Shown here in pieces: positions 1 through 12,439 of a stretch of 64,000 nt of DNA (position 1 is its first letter; the number at the start of each line of letters is the position of its first letter). The DNA is from Phoenix dactylifera (Eukaryota > Streptophyta > Magnoliopsida > Arecales > Arecaceae), in assembly GCF_009389715.1 (NCBI RefSeq), contig NC_052406.1:1116001-1180000 (forward strand), written 5' to 3'. Both the position numbers and the translations under genes were made by a program. The notes under the pieces were generated by a model that was not told the DNA's origin, made no database searches, and saw only the letters and a program-made list of their open reading frames with translations.

Positions 1-2894
1 CAAAGAAAGTACGTGTTACATGACATATAATATAAATATATTAATTGGGTAATGAATGGGATGTAACGATCGGAGGGCTGGGTTTCCTCCTATCTCCATT
101 AATTTGTTTTGCATCCTTGGCAGCCAGCGCCCGAGATTGATAACCTCGAGCAACCTGCCGTTTTTGGCCGAGCAACCATCTTTATCTTGCTCGGCCTAAC
201 GGAAAGAAATTTTCTCCTTTCCTTATCCTCCTTTCCTATTTATTTATTTATTTGTTCATTCACTTATTTATCCTTTTCTTCCCTTCTGTTTTTTGTCAAT
301 ATCTTTTTAAAACATGGTGCCTGACACTAGGTTGTGGTTGATGAATTGATACCCATAGTTTGCACCGGCCAGATGTCGAGTCTTTATCTTTTATATAGTT
401 TGTTCAATTTGATTTTTTTGATTTTTAGTTTCTAATCTTTGTATGATCACCTTTGATAAATGAGCATGAGAGAGGTAGGTGGGAAAAATTTCAATGTTCA
501 CAATGTTTCTCAAGCCACTTTTACCATACACAAGGGGATCCATCATCTTGGATGGATGATCGTTCATTGAACATTAGTATCTAGAAGTTAGACCAAAGCT
601 GCAAGGATGGATATGCTTTTAAGGATTTGTTAAGGTAATAATTGACCTTTTTCAGGAGAAAAAGATTCCATTCATTCAAATCTTGTGGCATTACAAAATA
701 CCAATGGGTCGATATTAAATGCATCTTAAATTTTTAGAATAATTTTTTTTTTTGGATCATTTAGGTTTTGGGGCAAGACTAGTGTACGTTGAGGGTAAAA
801 TGAAACAGTTTCAATTAACATGCCAAATCAACCTGATATTTGGTCTGAGTATCGTAATTGCAAGTTTCATAATTAAAGTTCGATTTTTATTTGGTTCAGC
901 CAAAATGATTTGGGATATGTTGGTTTTGGTTGAATGTCCTAAATCTTTTGCTGTCCAAAATAGTTTAATTTTGTGACCTAATAGGTGAATGAGGTGAAGA
1001 TGTGCAAAGGTCTATGTCCATTGAAAGTTTCACCTATTGAATTTCACTCGGGTAGATGGGTGAGTACGAGGAAGTAGAAATTAAGCACATAAGTCACTAA
1101 AACAGTAGTAGTTAACTAGCCATAAGCTTTTTGCCGCCTGGTTAAATATCATTATTGAAGATTTAAGTACTTATATGGACATCAATTCTTATAGGATACT
1201 TTGATACTTGTAGATAGTCATTTGACTCAAAAGGCGAGAATCCTATAATCCTAGGAGCCTAATTCTATTCCTTTACTAATTCTATTCCTCTAGATCAGCA
1301 ATAAACAATAATAAAAAAGAAATCATATATATAGAGGTCAAAGAAGCATTTTCCAAGGTAGTTAAGTCACAACTGTCTTTAACCAAGGGATTAGGGTTCA
1401 TAAGGATATTTCATCTCCATACGTATTTCTTATTATTGAACCATATTTACTTTTAGCATAACAAATTAATAATGTTTACATTTAGCATAACAAATACAAT
1501 GATTTTAATTTGTAGTCATATATGTGATTGATGTTGGAGATGACCATTTTTATATGCTGCACTACTTGGGCACTCATGTCTAGCTCCTAGAATCGGTATC
1601 ATGTTTGTTTGCAAATTGTTTATACTTTAGACATTTGAATCCCAATCAATTCTTTTAATTGCACCTTTTAGGAATCACTAGAGAGTTGGAGTCCAATATC
1701 CGATTACTAAAGTGAGCTTTCGTTCTTCTTAGCGATTAGTAAAATTATAGGTCAGTGCATTAAAATAGCTTCGTGAAAAATTATTTTTTCTATAATTTTT
1801 AGGTCAATTGGGAAGTTTAAATGAGAAAGAGCTTATAATGCACATGTGGTTCATGTACACGTGACATCCATGTCTTTGGTCCTCATAATGGAATTTAGAG
1901 ATGCCCATACTAGTATCAATAATTGGTTAAATGTGTTGGAAATTAGAGGAAAGCTTTCAGAGGAGAATGCTAGGTACAATGCGAGAGCATGAATGATAAG
2001 GGGCATGCTTGATTAAGATATCATACTTACAATGTGTTTGCATGTATGTTTTTAGAAGTGGTGGTTCACATGAGACTATTGTTATTTTGTGTTTGATATA
2101 TAGAAAGGAAAGCTCGTACAAAGTCCAATATGTAATCTAATTTATTTGATTTTTTGAACAATGAGGCTAATTTCTAGGTTGTTTGAGTGGATCAAGCTGT
2201 AAAGTGAAATAAAAAAAAGACTCTGAACCTATTTGAGACAGTTAAGTCAATTTTTCAAAAAACTCTCCTAAAACTCTCTCTCTCTCGACATATTTTTGAA
2301 AGAGAAATTTGCAAAAAGTGGTTTGTTTTCAGATCCTTTTTTGATAAGTAAGTTTCCATCCTTATTAAATATCTAGGAATCTTTCATAATAATATTAGAA
2401 TAAGTAGAAGAACTATTTGTTTCCATAGTAAAATAATCTTTCTTATCTCCTCCTCGCCCTTCAAGACTTCCATCATCCTGTTTTTTATCACTTTTTGTAT
2501 TCAAAACTTTTAAAGAAAAACATCTAGGTGACGCAAAATCAGATGTCTTAGATATTCTATTAATAGTCTCGGGAAACTTATTTACTTGCCCCTTCGATCC
2601 CATTGGTTTCTTTCTTGTCTTTCTTCTTCTTCTTTCTTCCAACAATTTCTAAACATTAGTCATGGATAAGTTATCCCTACATATATCTAAACAGGCCTGA
2701 AATTTATTATACTCTAATCCTGGATTAGGGAACTTACATGGTTGAATTGTGACAGTGGTAAAGAAAACTGTACAGTTGCACTATAGGAATACCCTACTCA
2801 TCAGTATTGCTGCATGCTACAGTTCTTGTAGCTGCCTACCACTCCAATGCTTAGATAAGAGAAGTGGGTAACCTATTTTTTTGAAAGAGATGGG
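1..2894. other. Intergenic DNA, no supported gene
   Basis: AT-rich sequence with only short, low-complexity open frames on both strands and no recognised domain. A short CT run lies near 2275-2288. The longest minus-strand frame (2373-2645, 90 codons) is Lys/Arg/Ser-rich and matches no family I know, so it is not called as a gene. Confidence 0.6.
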
Positions 2895-3680
2895 TGAGAC
2901 TTTTCTTGTTGGCATTTGGTGGAATGGAATGGCGTGACTAAAATGCTTGGAGACAAGTCTCTAATATGGTTGGAAAGTACCAACAAAAGGGTGTCAAGGA
3001 GAGAAAAATGGAATGTCATACTTATAAAAGTTTAGACCTTGCAGGCATAGCACACCTAAAGCTGGTTTTCGTAGGCACTCATAATTTTTCTGCAGCCATG
3101 AGAAGAGACTGAGAGACCCATGTTTTTTGCCATGTGGATTTGCATGCAATTCGAGAAAGGTTTTCTGTCCCATCTTCCTCAAGTTTGCTGTAGCTGATAT
3201 ATTACGCCTTTTGTTTCTTTTCACCTACTTCGAAAAATCTGAAAAGTGCAACCGAGGGGTCAAACGTGTCAACTAAATATACAAAATTTGTGCTACTAAG
3301 TAGTCAAATTTCCAAATATAGAGGCTATATTCTTATCCGTTGGTGATCTTTTTTTCACAAATTGGTGATTCAGTTTTCAAAGGAGGAGAATATAACTTTT
3401 TTCTTTTTAATTTTTTTAATTTTCAGTTGGCGATTTAGTTTTTCAAAAAGGAGAATATAACATTAGGAGGGGCGTAGATATTATTGGAAAGAGGCTATCT
3501 TTAAAATAGAAGTGATATAAACGACCTTTATTAAATTATTGCAACTGTACCCACTACCTCGGGCCAAGCCCAAGCTAGTTTCATGAGTGCCTACAAAAAT
3601 TCAAAAAGCTACGATTTCTACTTGAAGTGATATTATGCCAGTTTCACAACGACAAGAAGATGTAGAGAGAAACAGAGGAG
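2895..3680. repeat. Tandem unit 1 (complete, uninterrupted)
   Basis: This is the only fully uninterrupted early unit, about 786 bp. The array starts abruptly here: the sequence just upstream (about 2840-2894) shows no further copy. Confidence 0.8.
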
Positions 3681-4369
3681 TGAGACCTTTTTTGCTGGCA
3701 TTTGGTGGAATGGAATGGCATGGCTAAAGAGCTTGGAGACAGGTCCCTAATATGGTTGGAAAGTACCAATAAAAGGGTGTCAAGGGGAGAAAAAAGGAAT
3801 GCCATACTTATAAAAATTCAGACCTTGCTGGCATAGCACACCTAAAACTGGATTTTGTAGGCACTCATAAATTTTTTGCAGCCGTGAGAAGAGACTAAGA
3901 GACCCATGTTTTCTGTCACACGGATTTGCACACCGCTCGAGAGAGCTTTTCTCTCCCCTCCCCCTTAAGTTTTCTATAGCTGATATATTACACCTGTTAT
4001 TTTTTTCACCTACTTCGAAAAATCTAAAGAGTGAAACTGAGGGGTAAAACCTGTCAACTAAAATCCAAAATTTGTGCTACTCAGGTCAAATTTCCAAACA
4101 CAGAGGTTATATTCTTCTCCATTGGTGATTTTTTTTACCAATCGGTGATTCAATGTTTAAAGGAGGAGAATATAACTTTTTTTCTTTTTATTTTTTAAAT
4201 TTTCAGGTGGTGATTCAGCTTTTAAAGAAGAAGAATATAACATCAGGAGGGGCAGAGATATTATTGGAAAGAGACAATATCTTTAAAATAGAAGTGATAT
4301 AAATGATATTTATTAAATTATTGCAACTGTACCCACTACCTCGAGCCAAGCCCATGCCAGTTTCATGAG

Positions 4370-6821
4370 TGTTGGATATCCCTCGCACGCCGCAGAAAAT
4401 TACAGAAAAATTCTGCGGGCAGCGGAAGACATGCGCGAGGTCTCGTTCATCGCATGAACATATTTTAAAACCGTCGTTCGTAGATAAATTAGGATTAAAA
4501 ACTTTTACGTGATTAAGAAGATCAGATCTTCACCTTGCGCGGGTAGATGATCACCGCAATGTGATGATCGTGGTATTTGTTGAAGGTTCGCTTGAAGCCA
4601 CACATGCGTCCGGCCTCTACAGGTATCCACACGAAGCAGAGGACCGATCAAAGCTCTCGAATCTTCCCGAGATGCTAGCTCCCTTGCAGAGATGTCTTTT
4701 GATGGCTGAAAACCTCCCTTTGAATCAAATATTGATTGCCTTGAGGAGGAGGAAGAAGAAGGATGGATTCAAGGAAGAAAACAAAAGCCTTTGCAACCTT
4801 TTCTTTTCCCTTTGACTTGAAACCAAAAAGGGTGAATAAAAGGATGCATGCCTCCCTATATTTTTCATTGTCTCACGGCTGAAAAATAGATTGGAGAGGT
4901 GCTGTTCACCGCTCTTAAGGAAAGGAGAGGAATCCCATGTACTTCCAAGGAGGGAGGTTCAAAAGGGGGCCCGCATGCCCTCCTTTTGAATCATCTTAAA
5001 CGTGAGACCCTTATTTTCATGTTGGCGGCTGAAACCCAAGGAAAGGGGAAAAGAGAGGCTGTTCACGACTCAAGGAAGAAAAGAATAAGGCTCACGGCAG
5101 CCCCTTCTTTTTCCTATTTAAGATTAGGATTGGAGCTCCTAAAAATTAGGAGCTCCATCCTTATCCTTTTGGAGCCAAGAGGAGGTACGCCCCTCCTCTT
5201 TTCTTTGTGATTTCAGCCAAGGGAGGGGCGTAGCCCCTCCCTCTTCTCCCTTTCTATCTCACGCCCCACTTAATCAAATTAAGTTTGGGGGTGGGGTCAA
5301 TTACAAGATGGGTCTAATCTTATTCCAAATAGGATTAAGTGAACCCATTTCCTTTCCCTTCAAATCCTAATCTAATTAGGATTTAATTGAACCATGACTC
5401 TATTGAACTCTTCAATCCTAATCCAATTAGGAGTCATTTATCTTATTAGATTAAAATTAATTAGGACTTAAGAAATTCTAATCTAATTAGGACATATTAA
5501 ATTTCAGTCCTAATCTAATTAGGACTCTAGAAATCCTACTCCAAGTAGGACTCTAATTTAATTTGAAATCCTAATCCAATTAGGATTCTTAGAATCCTAC
5601 TCCAAGTAGGACTCGTGTCTAATATGATCAAGTCTAATTAATTAAATTCAATTAATTAAATTAAATTACAATCAAATTGTAATTATTCCTTCTTCAAGTT
5701 GCTAATTATCAATCAAATTGATAATTATAAATTATTTGTGATTCCTAATCACAATTCAACCATCGTATCGGTCAGTACCTCTAATGTGTGTGACCCCATA
5801 GGTTCTATTATGTCTAGTAGTGAGATATATTGCGATCTCTATCACAATATCATTGAAAACTCCTTTCAATAGGTTGGAACGATTCCAACTCAACTTACCA
5901 GGGATCATCGATCATCAAGATAGTCCTTGTGACTCACCATCCACCAGTGACACCTAGCAGCATGTAGTGGCAACCCAGCAGAATAGAATGATGAACCTCT
6001 AGGTGCAGTTATCGTATGATACAATCCTTCTATCATGGATCCTTACAGAATGGAGGTCATGGATAACTCGTCAAACCCCGTCGTCTGTCATATGTCTAGA
6101 TTTATTTGACTTAAGTTCGAGAGTGGAAAACTCTTTCTCCACTGTTCATACAACCCCGGTCGAGGTCTTACGAACTCAGTCTTATAAATCACATAGGATC
6201 ACTCCTTATCTACCAAGGTCGATAGATTCCATGTAGGTGCATATCCTACTCCTACAGTGAACCTACTGCAGCCAATCTACACCACAAGGATCCATATGGC
6301 TAGAGACCATGTATACGTGCAGTCAAACTACAGCAACCTCACTGTGAATAGCCGAAGCACCGCAGATCAAAGAACCAGTCACACTACTGCAACATCAAGT
6401 AAGTCACTGATGAGTGGATAGACATCCAAGTGACTACTTGCTTTGATCACGCTCAGTACTCTTGTTCTCTAACAAGCACTTGCATAATTGCTCCAGTGCC
6501 CCTACACTATGGACTCAAGACTCGTCCATCAAAAAAAGCAATCTGTGCACTAATCTCAGCGGATCGATCACCGTCCTCGTGATGATCCATCGATCAAGAG
6601 CAATTCAGGAATTAATCACCAATGACACATGCCTCAAATTCTCAACTCTTGAGAATATGTGTCATCATCTTATTAATTCCTTAGGCGATTCATGGACATA
6701 TAAGAACATGAATGATAAGAATGCCCAACTTAATAAATTCATAATTAGGTCAAGTACAAATTTATGTCCCAGAATATAATAATGCGTCAGCCAAATTGGC
6801 TTCTAGGGCATACTTCTAACA
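4370..6821 (-). mobile_element. Solo LTR, Angela/BARE-like Copia family (copy F1)
   Basis: A 2452 bp block begins TGTTGGATATCC, ends CATACTTCTAACA, and is bounded by the 5 bp target duplication ATGAG (4365-4369 and 6822-6826). There is no internal region, so it is a solo LTR left by recombination between two LTRs. Its right end, read on the minus strand, matches the start of the LTRs of element B (TGCCCTAGAAGCCAAT), so it belongs to the same family in the opposite orientation. It contains hairpins such as GGAGCTCCTAAAAATTAGGA (from 5132) and a cluster of TCCTAATCNAATTAGGA palindromes at 5300-5620. The short open frames inside it are not genes. Confidence 0.88.
5300..5620. repeat. Array of short imperfect palindromes in solo LTR F1
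   Basis: Roughly eight copies of motifs such as TCCTAATCCAATTAGGA and TCCTACTCCAAGTAGGA follow one another, each an inverted repeat around a short centre. The same array occurs at matching places in the other LTRs of this family (about 8790-9120, 33220-33480 and 41060-41320). Confidence 0.75.
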
Positions 6822-6919
6822 ATGAGTGCCTATGAAAATTCAGAAAGCTAGGGCTTATCCCTGAAGTGATATTATGCCAGTTTCACAACGACAAGAAGAT
6901 GTAGAGAGAAAGAGAGGAT

Positions 6920-7709
6920 TGAGACTTTTCTTGTTGGCATTTGGTGGAATGGAATGGCATGACTAAAGAGCTTGGAGACATGTCTCTAATATTGTGGGAA
7001 AGTACCAACAAAAAGGTGTCAAGGGGAGAAAAAAGGAATGCTATACTTATAAAAGTTCAGACCTTGCAGGCATAGCACGCCTAAAGCTGGTTTTCATAGG
7101 CACTCATGAATTTTTCGCAGCCATGAAAAGAGACTGAGAGATCCATGTTTTCTGTCACACAGATTTGCACGCAGCTCGAGAGAGTTTTTCTCTCCTCTTC
7201 CCCTCAAATTTTCTGTAGCTGATATATTACGCCTGTAGTTTTTTGCACCTACTTCAAAAAATATGAAGAATGAAACCGAGGGGTAAAACCTGTCAACTAA
7301 ATATCCAAAATTTGTGCTACTAAGTGGTCAAATTTCCAAATACAGAGGTTATATTTTTCTCTGTTGGTGATTTTTTTTTACCAATTGGTGATTCAATGTT
7401 GAAAGGAGGAGAATATAACTTTTTTTTCCTATTTATTTTTTTAATTTTCAGTTGGTGATTCAGTTTTTAAAGAAGAAGTATATAACATTAGGAGGGGTAG
7501 AGATATTATTGGAAAGAGGCATAGCATCTATAAAATAGAAGTGATATAAATGACATTCATTAAATTATTGCAACTCTACCCACTACCTTGAGCCAAGCCC
7601 ATACCAGTTTCATGAGTACCTATGAAAAATTTAGAAAGCTACAGCTTCTCCCTGAAGTGTATTATGCTAGTTTCGTAGTGACAAGAAGATGTAGAGAGAA
7701 AGAGAGGAG
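6920..7709. repeat. Tandem unit 3
   Basis: A complete unit of about 790 bp that aligns end to end with units 1 and 2. Confidence 0.8.
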
Positions 7710-7719
7710 TGAGACTTTT

Positions 7720-10341
7720 TGTTGGGATCCCCACACGCCGCAGAAAAATCAGAAATGCAGCGGAAGAGGCATGCGTGGATTCGTTCATCGTATGAACGTA
7801 TTTTAAAACCGACATTCGTAGATAGATTAGGATTAAAACTTTTTCATAAGATTAGGAAGATCAGATCTTCAACTTGTGCGGGTAGATAATCACCACAAAC
7901 TGATGATCGTGGTATTTGTTAAAAGGTTCGCTTGAAGCCGCACACACGTCCAGCCTCTAGGGCATCCACATGAGGTAGAGGACCAATCCAAACGCCTAAA
8001 TCTCTCTGGGGTGCTAGCTCCCTTATAGATGGCTGAAATCCTCTCTCCTTTGCAGCAACCAACACTTTGATTGCTCTCTCTTGAGGAAGAAGAAGAGGAG
8101 AGGGAAGAATAAAAGGAAGCAACCAACACTTTGTTAAAAGGTAGATGATCACCATAAACTGATGATCGGATATTTTTGTTAAAAGGTTCGCTTGAAGCCG
8201 CACACGCGTTCGGCCTCTATGGATATCCATACGAGGTAGAGGACCAATCCAAACGCCTAAATCTCTCTGGGGTGCTAACTGTCTTACAGAGATTTATTTT
8301 GATGGCTGAAATCCTCTCTCCTTTGCAGCAACCAACACTTTGATTGCTCTCTCTTGAGGAAGAAGAAGATGAGAGGGAAGAATAAAAAGAAGCACACGCT
8401 TGCTGCTTTTTTGATGGCTGAAATTCTCTCTCCTTTGCAGCAACCAACACTTTGATTGCTCTCTCTTGAGGAGGAAGAAGAGGAGAGGGAAGAATAAAAG
8501 GAAGCACACGCTTGCTGCCTTTTTTATTTTTGTGGAAAAAGGAAGGGGAGAAGGGCCACACGCTACCCTTATTTTTCCTTGGTTTCTTGCGGCTCCAAGA
8601 GGAAAGATGAGAGGATCTCACGGCTAAAAAGAAGAGAGACTTTCTCTCTTTTCCTTTTCGGCTCAAAAGGGATTAGAATCACTTAGGAGGCCGCCCCATC
8701 CCTCCTTTTGTTTAACATGTGGAGCTCCTAAAATTTAGGAGCTCCATCTTTATCTCCAAGGACGGGCGTACACCCTTCCTCTTGTTTGCGTGAATCCTAA
8801 TCCTCTAAGGAGGATTAGGTGGCCAATAGTCCTAATCTAATTAGGTTTCTTCTAAATCATGACTCAATCATGACTCAATTGAACTCTTCAATCCTAATCC
8901 AATTGGGAATCATCTTTATTTATTAGATCAAAATTAATTGGACTCTAGGAATTCTAATCCAATTAGGACTCATATAATTTTAGTCCTAATCCAATTAGGA
9001 CTTTAGGAATTCTAATCCAATTAGAATTCTAATAATTTGAAGTCCTAATCTAATTAGGACTCTAGGAGTCCTACTCCAATTAGGACTCTAGGTGTCCTAC
9101 TCCAAGTAGGACTCTTATTTAATAAGATCAAGCCTAATTAATTAAGTTCAATTGATTCAATTAAATTGCAATCCAATTATAATTATTCCTTCTTTAACTC
9201 ACTAACTCTTAGTGGGTTAAACCAATTATCAATCAAATTGACAATTATAAACTATTGTGATTCCAAATCATAATTCAACCATCGGATCGGTCAATACCTC
9301 TAATGTATGTGACCCCATAGGTTCTATTCTGTCTGGTAGTGAGATATATTGCGATCTCTATCGCAATATCATTGAAAACTCCTTTCAATGAGTTGGAACA
9401 ATTCCAACTCATCCCATCAGGGATCATCGACCATCAAGATAGTTCCTGTGAGTCTTACCATCTACCAGTGACACCTAGCAGCATATAGTGGCAATCCAGC
9501 AGAATGGAATAATGAACCTCTAGGTACAGTTATCGTATGATACAGTCCTTCTATCGTGTATTCCTATAGGATAGAGGTCATGGATAACTCGTCAAACCTC
9601 ATCGTCTATCATATGTCAAGATTTATTCGACTTAAGTTCAAGAGTGGAAAACTCCATTTCCATTGTACATACTGCCCCGGCCGAGGTCTTACGAACTAAG
9701 TCTTATAAATCACATAGAAGCACTCCTTATCTACCAAGATCGATAGATTCCATATAGGTGCATACTTACTCCTACAGTGAACCTACTGCAGCCAATCTAC
9801 ACCACAAGGACCCATATGGTTAGAGACTATGTATATGTGCAATCAAACTATAGCAATCTCACTATGAATAGTCGAAGCACCATAGGTCAAAGGACCAGTC
9901 ACACTACTGCAACATCAAGCAAGTCACTAACGAGTGGATAGACATCCAAGTGACTTCTTATTTTGGTCACGCTCAGTACCCTTGTTTTCTAACAAGCACC
10001 TGCACTATCACTTCAGTGTCCCTACAATGTGAACTTGAGACTGGTCTACCCTAAAAAAAAGTGATCTATGCACTAATCTCATCGGATCAATTACCGTCCT
10101 TGTGATGATCCATTGATCAGAAGCATTTAGAAATTAATCACCAATGATGCATGGCTCAAATTCTCAACTCTTGAGAATATGCATCATCATCTTATTAATT
10201 TTTTGGACGATTCATAGACACATACACAATATGAATGAAAAAGATACCCATTTATTATTCAATAAGAAAGTCAAGTACAAAACTATATTCCAGAATTAAT
10301 AATGTGTCAGCCAGATTGACTTCTAGGGCATACATCTAACA
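7720..10341 (-). mobile_element. Solo LTR, Angela/BARE-like Copia family (copy F2)
   Basis: A 2622 bp block begins TGTTGGGATCCCC, ends CATACATCTAACA, and is bounded by CTTTT (7715-7719 and 10342-10346). It lies at a different position in the tandem unit from F1 and has a different target duplication, so the two insertions were independent and neither arose by duplication of the array. Length exceeds F1 because of an internal tandem duplication near 7870-8510. It has no internal retrotransposon region and no coding capacity. Confidence 0.88.
7870..8510. repeat. Internal tandem duplication within solo LTR F2
   Basis: A segment of about 270 bp is present twice (near 7870-8140 and 8142-8412). 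Within it a block of about 95 bp, containing GATGGCTGAAATCCTCTCTC and a GAGGAAGAAGAAGAGGAGAG tract, occurs three times (about 8027, 8300 and 8412). The overlapping minus-strand open frames with repeated peptides come from this repeat, not from a gene. Confidence 0.75.
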
Positions 10342-11324
10342 CTTTTCTAGTTGCCATTTGGTAGAACGGAATGGCGTGACTAAAGAGCTTGGAGACAGGT
10401 CTCTAATATGGTTAGAAAGTACCAACAAAAGTGTGTCAAGGGGAGAAAAAAAGGAATGTCATACGTATAAAATTTCAGACCTTGCAGGCATAGCATGCCT
10501 AAAGTTAGTTTTCGTAGGCACTTATGAATTTTTCGTAGCTGTGAGAAGAGACTGAGAGACCCATATTTTCTGTCACACAGATTTGCATGCAGCTCGAGAG
10601 AGCTTTTCTCTCCCCTCCCCCTCATGTTTTCTGTAGTTGATATATTACATCTGCTGTTTCTTTTGACCTACTTCAAAAAATCTGAAGAGTGAAACCAAGG
10701 GGTAAAACTTGTCAACTAAATATCTAAAATTTGTGCTACTGAGTGGTCAAATTTTTAAATACAAAGGTTATATTCTTCTCCATTGGTGATTTTTTTTTTT
10801 ACAAATTGGTGATTCAGTTTTCAAAGGAGGAGAATATAACTTTTTTTCTTTTTATTTTTTGAATTTTCAATTGGTGATTCAGTTTTGAAAGAAGGAGAAA
10901 ATAACATTAGGAGGTGCAGAGATATTATTGGAAAGAGGCATAGTATCTTTAAAATAGAAGTCATATAAATGACATTTATTAAATTATTGCAACTATACCC
11001 ACTACGTCGATCCAAGCCTGTTGCCCAAGGTGACAACCCAAGAAGGGGGATGAATTGGGTTTTCTAAAAATTATGTTTCTAAATTAACTTTGAATTGAAT
11101 GTAACGGAATGATAAGGTGTTATCTTACTTAAGCTCTAGGCAATCATAAGTAAAGCAATAGAGAATTAGCTAGAGCAAGTACACTATGCAAGTATGAAAG
11201 TAAAACAAGATGCACAAGGAAAACACTACAAATACAAGCATGTATAGTGGTTCGGTGCACTCCAAGCACCTACATTCACTCTCCAAGCGTCTCTTTGGGA
11301 ATTCACTATAATCCCACCGATTAC

Positions 11325-11560
11325 AGTCTAGTTGTTTTACAAGCTCACAACCAACTTGTTGTTTTTACGAGATCACAACGAACTCGATCGGTTTTTACAG
11401 GCTCACCGGCTAGAACCAAACCGATTATTTTTTCGGGCTCACAATCCAATCCAGTTGGTTTTCTTCGGCTCACCAACCAAAATCTATACTATTTGTTTTT
11501 CGGGCTCACAAACAACCCAGTTGGTTTTTCCAAGGCTCACCAACCAAAACCTTTGCAACA
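11325..11560. repeat. Degenerate short tandem repeat inside LTR A
   Basis: A unit of about 55-60 bp with GGCTCACCAACCAAAACC and TTTTTCGGGCTCACAAAC repeats about four times, and continues after the B insertion at 42183-42310. Frames read across it translate to repetitive, meaningless peptides. Confidence 0.7.
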
Positions 11561-11608
11561 TTTGTTTTGTTAGATGTATGCGCTAGAAGCCAATCTGGGC
11601 GACACATT

Positions 11609-11935
11609 CACTACCAGAAAACACGCGTATAGTGACGGAAAATTAGTGACAGACCGTTATCAGTCACTATTTGTGACTGATTAGTGACCGCCAGAAATTT
11701 GGTCACCGTGGTGTAAACTTAGTGACCGATTAGTGACAAACCGGTCACAGAATGCGCGGGTAGGATGGGCGCCAAAACTTAGTAACCATCATAGTGACGG
11801 GGTATCTGTCAGCAAAATGATAACCGAAATTGCAACCCCTCAGTGACAAATTCAGCTGTCACAAATATCGTAACCCAAGTATTTATAAATTTTTAAAAGA
11901 TTATTTTTGGCGGTGACAGGTTATTGACAAAAAAT
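11609..11935. repeat. Left terminal and subterminal repeats of CACTA element C
   Basis: After the inverted terminus the motif AGTGAC or its complement GTCACT/GTCAC recurs more than ten times in about 330 bp. In En/Spm elements such clusters bind the TNPA-type protein, and a similar role is inferred here. Confidence 0.8.
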
Positions 11936-12169
11936 TCCGTCACCAAATTTAATTTTTAATTCCAAAAATATTAAAAATATTATTTTTGAGTAAATCTAAA
12001 TTTAAAAAAAAGATAAAAGAAGGAAAATTCAAAATGAAACTAAGTGTGCCCGCCGTTCCGCCCAAATTTCTTCGATAACCTAAATTCCAATCGCTTTCCA
12101 GAAAACTCAAATTTCTTCTTCTCATTTTCAAATCTCATGGTATTGGCCATGACCCATTTGCACCCCTAT

Positions 12170-12375
12170 TGCAACTTTTCTGCAATGGGATTGGATTTTG
12201 GAAGAAGGTCTGGAATTTTTTTACCATGCTTTATAGTTCAAAAATATTTTTTCCTGCAAGTTCTGTCCAATCAGCCTTATAGATAAAAAATAGTTTGATA
12301 TGAAATTTGGCTTGCAGACCGACTTAGTCCAATCAGCCTTATAGATAAAAAATAGTTTAATATGAAATTTGGCTT
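12170..12375. repeat. Segment shared with the LTRs of element E, partly duplicated in tandem
   Basis: The stretch around GGATTTTGGAAGAAGGTCTG (near 12190) and a following block with GTCCAATCAGCCTTATAGAT and ATATGAAATTTGGCTTGCAG matches 20135-20280 and 27275-27420 in the LTRs of element E. In the CACTA the second block is present twice in tandem (period about 75 bp). Confidence 0.65.
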
Positions 12376-12439
12376 GCAGTCCCATCCCGATTTGGAGCTG
12401 TGAGCCTGTGACTCGAAGCACTTCCCTGGTCTCGATTAA

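Larger units (their letters stand above)
3681..6919. repeat. Tandem unit 2, split by a solo LTR
   Basis: The unit occupies 3681-4369 and 6827-6919. It is interrupted by the LTR at 4370-6821, and the duplicated target ATGAG is present on both sides. The intact units carry the same site once, in TTTCATGAGTGCCTA, which confirms an insertion. Confidence 0.8.

Noticed and set aside
2373..2645. 90-codon minus-strand frame, charged
   Set aside because: No recognised domain, no splice or promoter context, and no similarity to flanking elements; insufficient for a gene call.
5300..5620. CRISPR-like array of short repeats
   Set aside because: Repeats are short palindromes without regular spacers, occur in every LTR of the family, and the genome is that of a plant.
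8217..8666. 149-codon minus-strand frame with repeated peptide blocks
   Set aside because: It is produced by the internal tandem duplication of solo LTR F2.
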